From the NCBI GenBank assembly GCA_020796225.1, contig CM036764.1, positions 24,298,233 to 24,362,232 of the forward strand: 64,000 nt of DNA. The letters run 5' to 3'. The position numbers and the translations under genes were made by a program. This document shows, in pieces, positions 10,600 to 22,335 of the stretch. This stretch comes from Arion vulgaris. Lineage: Eukaryota > Mollusca > Gastropoda > Stylommatophora > Arionidae. Each line of letters opens with the position of its first letter. The stretch's first letter is position 1. The notes below the pieces were generated by a model. That model was not told where the DNA came from, made no database searches, and was given only the letters and a program-made list of their open reading frames with translations.

Positions 10600-11312
10600 A
10601 GTCAAGACACGGGAAGGGGAGAGAGCGAATGAGAGGGAGAGACGGATATAGACACAGATGTGACAACTGGAGAGAGACAATGTGTGAATGAGAGGGAGAG
10701 ACGGATATAGACACAGATGTGACAACTGGAGAGAGACAATGTGTGAATGAGAGGGGGAGACGGATATAGACACAGATGTGACAACTGGAGAGAGACAATG
10801 TGTGAATGAGAGGGAGAGACGAATATAGACACAGATGTGACAACTGGAGAGAGACAATGTGTGAATGAGAGGGAGAGACGGATATAGACACAGATGTGAC
10901 AACTGGAGAGAGACAATGTGTGAATGAGAGGGAGAGACGGATATAGACACAGATGTGACAGCTGGAGAGAGACAGTGTGTGAATGAGAGGGAGAGACGGA
11001 TATAGACACAGATGTGACAACTGGAGAGAGACAATGTGTGAATGAGAGGGAGAGACGGATATAGACACAGATGTGACAACTGGAGAGAGACAATGTGTGA
11101 ATGAGAGGGAGAGACGGATATAGACACAGATGTGACAGCTGGAGAGAGACAGTGTGTGAATGAGAGGGAGAGACGGATATAGACACAGATGTGACAACTG
11201 GAGAGAGACAATGTGTGAATGAGAGGGAGAGACGGATATAGACACAGATGTGACAACTGGAGAGAGACAATGTGTAAATGAGAGAGAGAGACGGATATAG
11301 ACACAGATGTGA
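10600..11312. repeat. 59-bp minisatellite, 12 units
   Basis: The key segments of the unit are GACGGATATAGACACAGATG, TGACAACTGGAGAGAGACAA and TGTGTGAATGAGAGG. Units begin at 10641, 10700, 10759 and so on, exactly 59 bp apart. Paired variants (GACAGCTGG with GACAGTGTG) occur twice, 177 bp apart. Confidence 0.97.
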
Positions 11313-11920
11313 CAGTCTAAGTCTGTTTAGGACTCCCCTTTTCTGTCTTCCTTGCGGGTTCCACTAATGTGTGAGTTAAAGATGAATTGAGCAACTTTGG
11401 TCCCATTCGTTTTAAAATTATTTTTTCTTTTTCCTAGTGTGACCTATATAGTGTATATCTTGTCCAAGAACTGGGGGTCATATCACCTTATTACTCACAG
11501 TATTCTGTTTCCTGTTATCAAAGGCATAAAAGGAAGTTGCAGTCACATGACTATCGATTTGAGGAGAGATTGGCTGCATGAATACTACGAGGTCTAGTGC
11601 TGCATTTACACTTTTAATAAACAAACCAACCAGCAGGACTGCTTTTGGAAAGAAAGCCCATATAAATCATAATCGATTGCTGTCATGTAAATATGGATCG
11701 ATATCTCACATGTACAAGTAAGCAGTAATCGATATCTTAATTTAAGTTAGTTGCATGCTACGATTTGTTGCGCGTGCAAGAAGTAAACTGGCGATTTACA
11801 ATATTATTTGTGCTTGTTTTAAATTAAGAACGATTGCTATCTAAAATAGGGTCTAAAGATTCTTTGCTTGATAAAGGCCTTTTTGTCGAAACGTTCCTGT
11901 GTATTGTTTTTGTAAAACTA
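11313..11920. other. No recognised feature
   Basis: Apparently unique, AT-rich sequence. No repeat, RNA or protein feature was recognised. Confidence 0.4.
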
Positions 11921-12090
11921 CATTGGGGACAGAGCAAAAGGCCGGCTACGCAAAAGATGGACCTTAGAGATAACAGAGGCGACGAAAGACACTATCTACG
12001 AAGCGCACACAAGGGCCCGTTTTAGAAATCTCTTCTTGACCTGACGCTGTGAGGCAAACATGATTGGAGAAAAGAAAGAAAGACATTACT
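11921..12090 (+). pseudogene. LINE 3' fragment (EITEATK family)
   Basis: It is nearly parallel to 1785-1965: AAAGATGGACCTTAGAGATAACAGAGGCGACGAAAG, then CGAAGCGCACAC, GGGCCCGTTTTAGAAATC and CTGACGCTGTGAGGCAAA, ending in GAAAGAAAGA. An indel moves the reading frame relative to the other copy. Confidence 0.7.
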
Positions 12091-12124
12091 TTGTTTTTAT
12101 GTGTTTCGCCGATGCTACATAGTT

Positions 12125-12262
12125 TTACTGCAGTCTTCCCTTACATCGATAAGGTCTAAAGATGAGGGATGGACTTCATTGCACCTGGTTTTACCCCATA
12201 TGGCTCGGTCCTTCTCCGTATAAATGGCAGAACATATGCATCTCTGAGGCGCCATGTCGCCC
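12125..12262 (-). mobile_element. SINE family 1, 3' part
   Basis: The reverse complement carries CGAGCCATATGGGGTAAAACC and CAATGAAGTCCATCCCTC, matching the body and 3' end of the SINE at 1472. The tRNA head is missing. Confidence 0.7.
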
Positions 12263-12756
12263 GCGGGCGCTGTGTTTGACATCGCTGATCTTAGAATATC
12301 TGTAGTTCTCATTTCCTTACACATTATATTAGCAGTGCTACTAATCACCGGTATTGATCTTGATTCACGATAATTAGGAAAAAAATAAATCAAATAACTG
12401 AGAGCACAGTGTCTCTTCAACATTGATATCATAAAATACAGGAGGGGTTGCCTATAGGAACAGCTATTCTTTTTAATATCAATTAAAAAATCGGAATAAT
12501 TTTGCCCAAAGGCACAGAGAATGCACTGGTCCTGGCTCAAAAAGCTGCATTTGAGTTAACAAGAAGCAAATAGAAAACCTCGACGCAAAATAAAACTGGT
12601 TAGAATATGCAGAGCAATTAGTACGTTGCAAGTGTATGTAATATTTGTTGAGATATGATTATATGGGAATTCTAATAGTAATGTAATATTCAAAATAAAA
12701 ATGATTTTGTGTTCTTGTTTTCTCTTCTTTTTATATGTACTGATTTCGCTTGTATG
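12263..12756. other. No recognised feature
   Basis: AT-rich sequence. Short minus-strand frames have no recognisable motif. Confidence 0.4.
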
Positions 12757-12995
12757 GTGCCCGGCTCGTAGGGAAGCACAGCATAGTACCACTGCGATCT
12801 ACAAGGCATGTCGTAAGAGGCGACTGATGTAGGACCCAGGGAAGCTACCCCATTAAATAAAAAGCATCGCAGAAATTGGATGTGCTGACCTACTTGTAGG
12901 AGCATAACTGGCACAACGTACAATCGCTAAGGCTCAGATTACACGCATATCACAAAGCGTGGTTAACAAGTGGTCGATATGTAAAAAGAAGAAGT
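12757..12995 (+). mobile_element. Dispersed repeat R1, copy 3
   Basis: It shares the R1 blocks ACAAGGCATGTCGTAAGAGG, CGACTGATGTAGG, AAGCATCGCAGAAATTGGATG and GGTTAACAAGTGGTCGATATG and ends AAAAAGAAGAAG. The stem-loop arms TCTACA/TGTAGG are kept with one wobble. Confidence 0.75.
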
Positions 12996-13017
12996 ATGTA
13001 CTGTTAGAAAACTTCTC

Positions 13018-13215
13018 ATATCAAGTTAATGCCAAGTGAAAGTTTATGATCAATTTTTGTTGTTGTTTTGCACTGATTCGGAAACACAGTTTCCATATCA
13101 AGTTAATGCCGAGTGAAAGTTTATAGTAAATTTTGTTTTCTTTGTTTGCAATGATTCGGGAAAACTTCCCTAATCGAATTAATACCGAGTGAAAGTTTAC
13201 GGTAAATACTCTAAT
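13018..13215. repeat. About 76-bp degenerate tandem repeat, 2.6 units
   Basis: TCAAGTTAATGCCNAGTGAAAGTTTA recurs at 13021, 13099 and (as TCGAATTAATACCGAGTG) 13174. It is separated by T-rich sequence and a GATTCGG block. Confidence 0.8.
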
Positions 13216-13780
13216 GACAAACATACCAACATGAATCTTTCCCCAATTGTATGCATCTCACGAAAAAAGTTACCCTTTTTTTCAGTAACCTCTTAAATTT
13301 TCTTGAAAATTATATATTTTTTTTTCTCGTATATATTTATGCATATTTATTCTTAATACATCGTTCTTTTACAAGATACCGTGTCATTATCTTAATTGTT
13401 AGTGGTTAAAAAAAAAAATCACATTAAACTTATCAAAACTTCAGCCCTGGTTCGACCGGAATATCAACGAGTCGTCGACCGCGTGTGCGTGCAATGATAT
13501 CTTTACAGAGAGAATAATGTGCTCATTGTTGCTCATTCTCTTCTTTGTCCACTGTCTCGGTAATTGTATCTCTGTTTCTCTTGGAGTCTGTTTGATCTGA
13601 AATGCTACACCTGCTTCTTTGGGTGGTTGTTTTTGTTAGACACACTCAATACACTTTGTACGCTTGTGAATTTGTTTTTAAGGCAATATTTGTTACTGTT
13701 CCTAGATTTTCTTCTGCTGGGTTTCGTTTGACTCTCTCGATTGTACAATTTAAAGTCCACGCACTTCTTCCAATATTCAA
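13216..13780. other. No recognised feature
   Basis: AT-rich sequence with T- and A-runs. Frames near 13602-13805 lie antisense to the LINE fragment or are unsupported. Confidence 0.35.
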
Positions 13781-14218
13781 TCAAGTGCCATGCCTGCCGG
13801 CGTAGGCGATCATGTCTCTCCACAACTCTCTTTGCGTGGTGCATGTAATCAGTTCTGACGTCGATATTTTGTCGAACCATGATGTCAGATCATCCAACAT
13901 CTTCTCCCTCTGTCTTCCACGATCTCTCCTTCCCTGAATTTTACCTGTAGTCACCAAATGTTCTAAACCTTCTCTTCGCATTATATGCCCGAAGAACCTT
14001 GATTGTCGGATTCTTATTCTTTTGATAAGGTTTCTTTGTGTGCAGGCCTGATTTAAAACCTCCATATTTGTTTTCTTTGCTGTCCATGGAATTTTCAACA
14101 TTCTTCTGTAAAACCACATCTCTGTGGCTTCCAATGTTCGTATTGATTGTTTGTTCATTGTCCATGATTCGCTGCCATACATAAATATTGGTTCAATATA
14201 GCATTTTATATCTTCCAA
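13781..14218 (-). pseudogene. LINE reverse transcriptase C-terminal fragment, 145 codons
   Basis: This is an uninterrupted minus-strand frame. From N to C it has the post-RT motif YGSESWTMNKQSIRTLEATE, WFYRRMLKIPWT, then RIRIRQSRFFGHIMRREGLE, GRRDRGRQREKMLDDL and a tail ending AYAGRHGT before a stop. These are hallmarks of the thumb and C-terminal region of non-LTR retrotransposon proteins. The RT palm and endonuclease are missing, and a 67-bp array starts just upstream. The matching but shorter piece at 47349-47640 supports a repeated element. Confidence 0.85.
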
Positions 14219-14230
14219 TATAGCATTTTG

Positions 14231-14576
14231 TATTTATTTCTTACTGTACGCTCGTTACTGTCCGTAATACCGCTTATAAGGGCGGTGTAGGACGGAGGAT
14301 TTATTTCTTAATGTACGCCCGTTACTGTCCGTAATACCGCTTATAAGGGCGGTGTAGGACGGAGGATTTATTTCTTACTGTACGCTCGTTACTGTCCGTA
14401 ATACCGCTTATAAGGGCGGTGTAGGACGGAGGATTTATTTCTTACTGTACGCTCGTTACTGTCCGTAATACCGCTTATAAGGGCGGTGTAGGACGGAGGA
14501 TTTATTTCTTACTGTACGCTCGTTACTGTCCGTAATACCGCTTATAAGGGCGGTGTAGGACGGAGGATTTATTTCT
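14231..14576. repeat. 67-bp tandem repeat, 5 units, each with a hairpin
   Basis: Units recur every 67 bp (TGTACG at 14245, 14312, 14379, 14446 and 14513) with almost no variation. Each holds the imperfect palindrome GTCCGTAATACCGC - TTATAAG - GGCGGTGTAGGAC, which can fold as a stem with ACCGC/GCGGT at the tip. Confidence 0.95.
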
Positions 14577-14632
14577 TGTGCGATATTCTTTGTTGTCGTC
14601 TTATAATGTTGTCTATATTTGTCCCCATTGTC

Positions 14633-14860
14633 TTGTATACCGAAAGACGTGGGTTTGAATCCAGACCACGTCGGTCTGTTCACGAATGCATTTTACGGAA
14701 TATCCTATGATTGCTGTATGAGCCACCAAGTTCGTGCATACTCTCGGCAGGTGGTGAGCTATTTCTGCATAGAAAGACTAAGCCATATGGGTAAAATAGA
14801 GTGCAATAAAGTCAATCCTTCATATTTAGTGCCTATAAAGTCTCATCAAATAGCTTTGTC
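14633..14860 (+). mobile_element. SINE family 1 copy lacking its first half-head
   Basis: It starts at the B-box region (GGGTTTGAATCC) and continues through GTCTGTTCACGAATGC, ATACTCTCGGCAGGTGG, AGCCATATGGGTAAA and CAATAAAGTCAATCCTTC. The A-box is absent, so the copy is truncated. Confidence 0.75.
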
Positions 14861-15274
14861 CTGCCTCTGCAGCCATCATGTTCAAACCATCAGTTACATC
14901 CTGAATCCATCTTTCAAGTCTACTGTATTACCAAGGACACACGCACCAATTTCGTTTGAATCTAGTTATTATAATTCTTATTTCCGATACAGAAGAATTA
15001 ATCTGAATGTGAAATTTGTGCTTGTGAAACACATGAAAAATATCTTTTTCTACACAATTGCCTGCGCAAGGTTGCCCATTGGAAACATGTGGGTAGCTTG
15101 GTAGCTTTCAGGATGTAACACCTGCTAGGAATCCAACAGAAGTTTTCTAACCAAGAACTGGCTTGCATTTTTTTGCCACTAGGGCGTGTGTTATTGAAAG
15201 CATGTGCGGGCGTCGGTTGCGAACCTGACAAATAAGTACAATGTTTGTAACTGCGTGAGAGGTTGAGAATAAGA
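14861..15274. other. No recognised feature
   Basis: Unique-looking sequence between a SINE and the 28-bp array. Short open frames lack motifs. Confidence 0.4.
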
Positions 15275-16639
15275 AGTTATAGAAAGTAAAGTAGGAATAA
15301 ATAGTTATAGAAAGTAAAGAAGGAATAAATAGTTATAGAAAGTAAAGAAGGAATAAATAATTATAGAAAGTAAAGTAGGAATAAATAGTTATAGAAAGTA
15401 AAGTAGGAATAAATAGTTATAGAAAGTAAAGTAGGAAAAGAAAGTTATAGAAAGTAAAGTAGGAATAAATAGTTATAGAAAGTAAAGAAGGAATAAATAA
15501 TTATAGAAAGTAAAGAAGAAATAAATAGTTATAGAAAGTAAAGAAGGAATAAATAATTATAGAAAGTAAAGTAGGAATAAATAGTTATAGAAAGTAAAGT
15601 AGGAATAAATAGTTATAGAAAGTAAAGTAGGAAAAGAAAGTTATAGAAAGTAAAGTAGGAATAAATAGTTATAGAAAGTAAAGAAGGAATAAATAATTAT
15701 AGAAAGTAAAGAAGAAATAAATAGTTATAGAAAGTAAAGTAGGAATAAATAGTTATAGAAAGTAAAGAAGGAATAAATAGTTATAGAAAGTAAAGAAGTA
15801 ATAAATAGTTATAGAAAGTAAAGTAGGAATAAATAGTTATAGAAAGTAAAGAAGGAATAAATAGTAATAGAAAGTAAAGAAGGAAAAGAAAGTTATAGAA
15901 AGTAAAGAAGGAATAAATAGTTATAGAAAGTAAAGAAGGAATAAATAATTATAGAAAGTAAAGAAGAAATAAATAATTATAGAAAGTAAAGAAGGAAAAG
16001 AAAGTTATAGAAAGTAAAGAAGGAAAAGAAAGTTATAGAAAGTAAAGTAGGAATAAATAGTTATAGAAAGTAAAGAAGGAATAAATAGTTATAGAAAGTA
16101 AAGAAGGAATAAATAGTTATAGAAAGTAAAGTAGGAATAAATAATTATAGAAAGTAAAGAAGGAAAAGAAAGTTATAGAAAGTAAAGTAGGAATAAATAA
16201 TTATAGAAAGAAAAGAAGGAATAAATAGTTATAGAAAGTAAAGTAGGAATAAATAATTATAGAAAGTAAAGTAGGAATAAATAGTTATAGAAAGTAAAGT
16301 AGGAATAAATAATTATAGAAAGTAAAGTAGGAATAAATAATTATAGAAAGTAAAGTAGGAATAAATAGTTATAGAAAGTAAAGAAGGAATAAATAATTAT
16401 AGAAAGTAAAGTAGGAATAAATAGTTATAGAAAGTAAAGAATGAAAAGAAAGTTATAGAAAGTAAAGTAGGAATAAATAATTATAGAAAGTAAAGTAGGA
16501 ATAAATAATTATAGAAAGTAAAGTAGGAATAAATAATTATAGAAAGTAAAGAATGAAAAGAAAGTTATAGAAAGTAAAGTAGGAATAAATAATTATAGAA
16601 AGTAAAGAATGAAAAGAAAGTTATAGAAAGTAAAGTAGG
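15275..16639. repeat. 28-bp minisatellite, about 49 units
   Basis: The unit has the form GTTATAGAAAGTAAAGWAGG followed by AATAAATA or AAAAGAAA. The two 3' variants and the GTAGG/GAAGG/GAAGT variants are arranged in recurring blocks, for example a series around 15358-15525 seen again about 196 bp later (7 units). Confidence 0.96.
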
Positions 16640-16694
16640 ATATCTATTTTTGTTTTTCGTCACACCATCAGTTTGATGTTTTTTTTAAATCCAG

Positions 16695-16855
16695 CTATTC
16701 TTTTTATTCTTACATTCCTAGACCTACTTATTTATTTCAATAATGTTTATACGACTATGTGTGTTTGTTTCTTTTATTCTTACATTCCTAGACCTACTTA
16801 TTTACTTATTTCAATAATGTTTATACGACTATGTGTGTTTGTTTCTTTTATTCTA
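16695..16855. repeat. Tandem duplication, about 70-74 bp, two copies
   Basis: TTCTTACATTCCTAGACCTA and ATGTTTATACGACTATGTGT each occur twice. The second copy has a 4-bp ACTT insertion. Confidence 0.9.
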
Positions 16856-16984
16856 AATTTGTGATTTTTCTGTTTGACTATTTCTTAATTTGTCGAACAA
16901 TTCTTGCGCATAGTCTTTCCGTTTGTATATCTGTCTTTCCGTATGTCGGACCTTCCGTATGTCGGACCATTCTTCGACATGATA

Positions 16985-17218
16985 TTACAGGACGCAGTCA
17001 TTAACCACAGTAAACGAGTCGTACATTTTCTAGGCACCATTTATACATTCAGTAGTTTGCAAAAGCTTTATGAACGGCGAGGTCTATTTTACCTTTCGTA
17101 AAAATCCCACGGAAACGAATTTGCTTCCAAACTTGCCCGCCACGGAGTTTGAACCAGGTACGCTTTTGGATTTTGATCAAGCTCACTACGGCGTAAGCTA
17201 CGGACGCTCACGGACTAC
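16985..17218 (-). mobile_element. tRNA-derived SINE, family 3, minus strand
   Basis: It matches 41995-42250: AACCACAGTAAACGAGTCGT, CATTCAGTAGTTTGC and GGAAACGAATTTGCTTCC. The right end holds a reversed B-box-like GAGTTTGAACCAG, so the tRNA head is on the right. No full protein is encoded. Confidence 0.7.
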
Positions 17219-17715
17219 TATATACTAACGTTTGTGTTCTAAGGTTTACAGCCTTGGTAGTTATAAATGCCTAATTCTGTTACTGTCATGTCCATATCAA
17301 ATCACCGTGGTCATTAGATCATAATATTAAAAAACAAAGCTATACCACATATCTTTCATGAACTGGTTCGGAGTTAATTTCTCGTATCATATTTTATGTA
17401 GTACAACACAACTGAAATTTAGTATCGAGAGCAATCTTGAACTCCATGTGATTCTGACACGAAGTATTTTTAGCGAGTAAACATGTGACGTAATCTTGAA
17501 CTTAATAGATCACAAGCATGATATCGCGTCTCACGTCACCGTGAACTTGTCCCGCAGTGTCTAAGAGAATAAATAAAACAGAACATGTGTAATCAATAAT
17601 ACCCCTTTATGAAATAAGTAAGCTTAGTAACCGTATAGTGCAGATTTTGACTAGTACATATTCTAGAAATGGTAGATTGATTAATGGCCTTGGTGAGGTT
17701 TTTTTTTTAAAATAC
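17219..17715. other. No recognised feature
   Basis: AT-rich unique-looking sequence. Confidence 0.4.
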
Positions 17716-17813
17716 GACCTTGGTCATTAGACACTTGGTCATTAGACACTTGGTCATTAGAGACTTGGTCATTAGACACTTGGTCATTAGAGACTTGGTC
17801 ATTAGAGACTTGG
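17716..17813. repeat. 15-bp minisatellite, about 6 units
   Basis: Units of CTTGGTCATTAGACA, with an alternating GACA/GAGA end. Confidence 0.93.
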
Positions 17814-17904
17814 GTATGATCAAATTGTTTAGAATACGATAATAAGAAATGGAAACAAAGAGTGATAGAAGAGTTTCATTTAGGATAAATTAAACTAGTA
17901 AAAC

Positions 17905-18170
17905 ATTGACAATGTGGTAGTATTGATTTGTCGTATGCCAGTAGTGGCATTGGCTAGGACAACTGTCAGATGGACAGCGGATGGGAAGAGAAGGTCTAGA
18001 CGTCCAAAGGAAACATGGAGAAGAACGGTGGCGAGAGAGTTGAAGGAGTGTGGTCTGACGTGGGAGACGGTTGGTAGAAAGGCAGCAGAACGGCAACAGT
18101 GGAAGCTTTATGTGTCAGTCGGGACACGAAGAGGATATAGAATATATAGATTATTGATTTGTTGACAGCA
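17905..18170 (+). pseudogene. LINE C-terminal fragment (RPKETWRRT)
   Basis: The + frame encodes RWTADGKRRSRRPKETWRRT, then VARELKECGLTWETVGRKAA and a W..LYV end. This is the standard LINE C-terminus where a basic RPKETWRR motif precedes a helical stretch and a final aromatic motif. Only the last 80 codons or so remain. Confidence 0.75.
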
Positions 18171-18319
18171 TTAATTGAAAACACTAGTCAGTGTTGGTAA
18201 CCGATCACATAGTTCGTGTATTGTATTACGGAGTTCACAGAACAACATGTGTTATTCATGTCACGCCATAGGAAGTTCTATCAGTGTGTACATCAATTAG
18301 ATTTGAAGTGATTCCATTA

Positions 18320-19082
18320 GTGTAACTTTAGTAGTTGCAGTAGCCTTAGTAGCTGTATTAATAATTGTTGTATCAATAGTTGTTTGAACTTCAATAGCTG
18401 TAGTAATAGTAGTTATTTCTATAGTAGCAAATAGTATAATAGCTGTTGTAACTGTTGTAATAAGGGTTGTTGTTATTATAATCTTAGTTGTTGTAGATGT
18501 AGTAATAGTTGCTGTAACTGTAGTAGCTGTAGTAATAATTACTGCAACTGTAGTAGCTGTAGTAATAGTTGATGTAACTGTAGTAGCTGTAGTAATAGTT
18601 GCTGTAACTGTAGTAGCTGTAGTAATAGTTGCTGTAACTGTAGTAGCTGTAGTAATAGTTGCTGTAACTGTAGTAGCTGTAGTAATAGTTGCTGGAACTG
18701 TAGTAGATGTAGTAATAGTTGCTGTAACTGTAGTAGCTGTAGTAATAGTTGTGGTAGCTGTAGTAATAGTTGCTGTAACTGAAGTAGCTGTAGTAATAGT
18801 TGCTGGAACTGTAGTAGCTGTAGTGATAGTTGCTGGAACTGTAGTAATAATTACTGCAACTGTAGTAGTAGTTGCTGGAACTGCAGTATCTGTAGTAATA
18901 ATTACTGCAACTGTAGTAATAATTACTGCAACTGTAGTAGCTGTAGTAATAATTACTGTAACTGTAGTGCTGTAGTAATAATTACTGCAACTGTAGTAAT
19001 AGTTGCTGGAACTGTAGTAGCTGTAGTAATAGTTAGTGCAACTGTAGTAATAGTTACTGAAAGTGTAGTAATAGTTGCTGCA
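18320..19082. repeat. Degenerate about 30-bp repeat built from GTA/GCT triplets
   Basis: The commonest unit is GTAACTGTAGTAGCT plus GTAGTAATAGTTGCT. It is cleanest at 18540-18720 and decays outwards. An interior 74-codon Val/Ile/Thr frame is a repeat artefact. Confidence 0.93.
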
Positions 19083-19249
19083 TATTGTTTTCTACAATAT
19101 CAAGTAAAACAGAAATATATCTCTCTAAAGTCAAGGAAAACCGACTTTGTAGTGCTAGTTTTCTACAATATCAAATGAAACAGAATGTGAAATGTGTTAG
19201 GGTTATCGAACATCAAGAGAGATATAGTGTCTAACAATTTAGAGTATAA

Positions 19250-19435
19250 TAGAGATTTGATGATAATTTGAACATGACGACAGCGGAGATGGACCATACG
19301 GTCTATAAGAGAGAGAGAGAGAAGATAGATAGAGAGAAGAGAGAGAAAGAGATACAGAGAGAGAGATACAGAGAGAGAACTATTCCGAAGGAACTATGGT
19401 AGCAATGTTCTGCTTAGGTCAAGCTATTAAATAAT
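19250..19435 (+). pseudogene. LINE 3' fragment (WIQDVTDD family) with internal GA expansion
   Basis: GATTTGATGATAATTTGAAC and CATGACGACAGCGGAGATGG match the family, as do ATTCCGAAGGAACTATGGTAGCAATGTTCTGCTTAGG and AAGCTATTAAATAATGAT. Between them the short GAGAGA of other copies has grown into a 70-bp GA/GATA microsatellite (19306-19378). Confidence 0.6.
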
Positions 19436-19804
19436 GATTATGCTTATCGCACATCCGCACTGTGCACATTTAACTTCAAATGCTTTCTCGCTGTGTCAAC
19501 ATGAACGTACAACTTTCTTGGCACAGAACAGTGTTGGTGCCACATTCTAATGACAACTGTAACGGTGACTGCCAAAATAAATCACATTGCAAACATTTTT
19601 CATTCTGACCTCTTAGGAGCAAGTCAGCACTTCAACCTTGAATCCACAGCTCTGCCTTGTTTCTATTTGTGCTACATTAATAGAGCCCAAATGTCTTAAA
19701 GTAGACCAAGATACCCTAAGATGTCCCAACTTCATTCCAGTAACTAGAAGTACAAATAAACTTATGAAACATGTTGAGTTTTTTTTTTCTTTCGTTCACC
19801 CACT
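19436..19804. other. No recognised feature
   Basis: Unique-looking mixed sequence. Confidence 0.4.
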
Positions 19805-20088
19805 GTGAATTCGGAAGTTGTCATTGAGCACTTCTGATAATTTTTGCGTGAAACTTGCTTTACTTATGACCAGTGTCCCTCGTCATTCAGGCAAACCTCA
19901 CTTCGACATCAGAGATACTTGTAATTTAGATTCTCAGTTAAAGACTTTAGGGTTTCATGTATTCCAACCACATTCCGTGAGTCTACCGATAATTTTTTTT
20001 ATCCAAGCTGGCTTCGAACCCCGGAATATTCACGGCACGTGGTCACTAGAGAAGCGTGTTATCAACTTTGCTATTGGCGACCCCTAGA
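19805..20088 (-). mobile_element. SINE family 4, minus strand
   Basis: It contains the reversed B-box-like GGCTTCGAACCCCGG at 20010-20025, with GAAGCGTGTTATCAACTTTG beyond it as the head. The rest matches 895-1120. The head-to-tail direction is therefore minus. An 89-codon + strand frame is accidental. Confidence 0.65.
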
Positions 20089-20640
20089 CTGCATTTGATG
20101 GTCGTGATCTGAATAATCGTAATGGTGGTAAAAATAGTGGTAATTGTTGTAAAATATCAGCAGTAGTGACGAGAAAATAGAGTTTGGAAGGCAGAAAATA
20201 ATAGGTAAAAATCATTTTTGAAACTGAATTACCCTGGTACCAAACTGAAGTTTATGTGTGCACACACACGGAAACACATGCACAAAACATACACACAAAC
20301 ACAATCACGTAACGCGCGCGCATACATACACGCTCACGCGTACAATATAAAATTCCCAATCACTTGTATTACATGTTTCCATCACATAAACCTAACCAAT
20401 TTGCTTCACATACATCAACACATCAAGAGACAGATGTGACCGCACACTATCTTAATACATGGGCACCATTACTCACACCCACATATTAAGTAGGTCTTCC
20501 ATCTACCAGCATATATTGTTACATTTTCCTCCCATTCTGACAAACATCCAGGAATGTGACCATAAACATATATAAGCGTTTTCATTAAACAAAAATATTC
20601 TATACTCCAGTATTTCTTCATATTCACTGATAAATCTTTC
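20089..20640. other. Spacer with CA-rich tract
   Basis: At 20255-20345 there are CACACA, ACACAAAC and CGCGCGCG runs. The rest looks unique. Confidence 0.5.
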
Positions 20641-21475
20641 TCATACCAGTACCTCTTCTTTGTATTGCCACAAATCTTTCTCATACCAGTACCTCTTCTT
20701 TGTATTGCCACAAATCTTTCTCATACCAGTACCTCTTCTTTGTATTGCCACAAATCTTTCTCATACCAGTACCTCTTCTTTGTATTGTCTACTAATTGTT
20801 CTCATACCAGTACCTCTTCTTTGCATTGTCTACTAATTGTTCTCATACCAGTACCTCTTCTTTGCATTGTCTACTAATTGTTCTCATACCAGTACCTCTT
20901 CTTTGCATTGTCTACTAATTGTTCTCATACCAGTACCTCTTCTTTGCATTGTCTACTAATTGTTCTCATACCAGTACCTCTTCTTTGCATTGTCTACTAA
21001 TTGTTCTCATACCAGTACCTCTTCTTTGCATTGTCTACTAATTGTTCTCATACCAGTACCTCTTCTTTGTATTGTCTACAAATTGTTCTAATACCAGTAC
21101 CTCTTCTTTGTATTGTCTACTAATTGTTCTAATACCAGTACCTCTTCTTTGTATTGTCTACTAATTGTTCTCATACCAGTACCTCTTCTTTGCATTGTCT
21201 ACTAATTGTTCTAATACCAGTACCTCTTCTTCTTATTGTCCATAAATCTTTATCATACCAGTTTCTCTTCGTCTTATTGTCCACAAATTGTTCTAATACC
21301 AGTACCTCTTCTTCTTAATGTTTACAAATTGTTCTAATACCAGTACCTCTTCGTCTTATTGTCCACAAATTGTCTCATATCAGTACCTCTTCGTCTTATT
21401 GTCCACAAATATTTATCATACCAGTACCTCTTCTTTGTATTGCCGTAAAATCTTTCTCATACCAGTACAGTTTCT
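20641..21475. repeat. 40/41-bp minisatellite, about 20 units
   Basis: The unit reads CATACCAGTACCTCTTCTTT, then GCATTGTCTACTAATTGTTCT. The first units are 40 bp with GCCACAAATCTTTC, the middle ones 41 bp and uniform, and those after 21230 decay. This edge-to-centre gradient is typical of unequal exchange. Confidence 0.95.
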
Positions 21476-22029
21476 TATTATATTAAAAAAAAATCTTCCT
21501 CTATTAGTCACACATTCTTCCACCTGTTCACTTACATTCCTTCTACAATTCTTCATTTTACCTGCCTCACAACCACACCTACTGCGACACCTGCCATTTC
21601 TACCTGTGACCAGTCAACCAATTATTGTGTGCATTTATGCCATGTCGGAAGCTAAAAATCAATTCAGACATGCAGGTAATTATGAAAGCATAGGACGGAT
21701 GAAATATTATTTAATTTTATAGTCATTGCCAGTCTTATGACTACACTTACTGTTGATCATACGGTGCGCACATTGCCAACCTGATGTGCACATACAGTGC
21801 AGCAGCGTTCACGTATGTTGCCATCATGTCTATTATGTAATACGACTTTGTGACCCAACATCTTATTCTCATGCATAATTCTTACTTTGGATGTTATCTT
21901 CATCGTCCTTAAAATCCTATCTGCCCTCATGATCATAATTACCCGTATGAGGCTCAATGTCCACTGAATAATCAGCTCATCTGTTATCTTTACTATTATC
22001 GCCATTGATCATTGTCAGTCGTGCGCTCA
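21476..22029. other. No recognised feature
   Basis: Unique-looking sequence with a few short frames. Confidence 0.4.
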
Positions 22030-22335
22030 ATTCTTCATGACCACGGTCTTCATTATTTCCACAGTTGTTACTTTTGAAACTGCCGTCCTCATTGCAATCA
22101 TCATTCTCAATGCAACCGTTATCCCCATTGCAACCATCGTGCTCATTGCAAACCCATCATCAGTGGAACCACTACTCTTCGTGATACAAATATCCTCTTT
22201 GGAACCACCAACTTGATTGCAACCACCACCATCATTGCTACCACCACCAACCTCATTGCTACCGATATCCTCGTTGGAATCACCATGCTCATTGCCATTG
22301 CAATAACAGTTCTCATTGCAACCACTATCACTTCA
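22030..22335. repeat. Degenerate CATTGCAACCA-rich repeat
   Basis: TCATTGCAACCA and close variants (CTCATTGC, ACCACCA) recur about every 18-30 bp. The copies are too diverged to set an exact unit. Confidence 0.7.
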
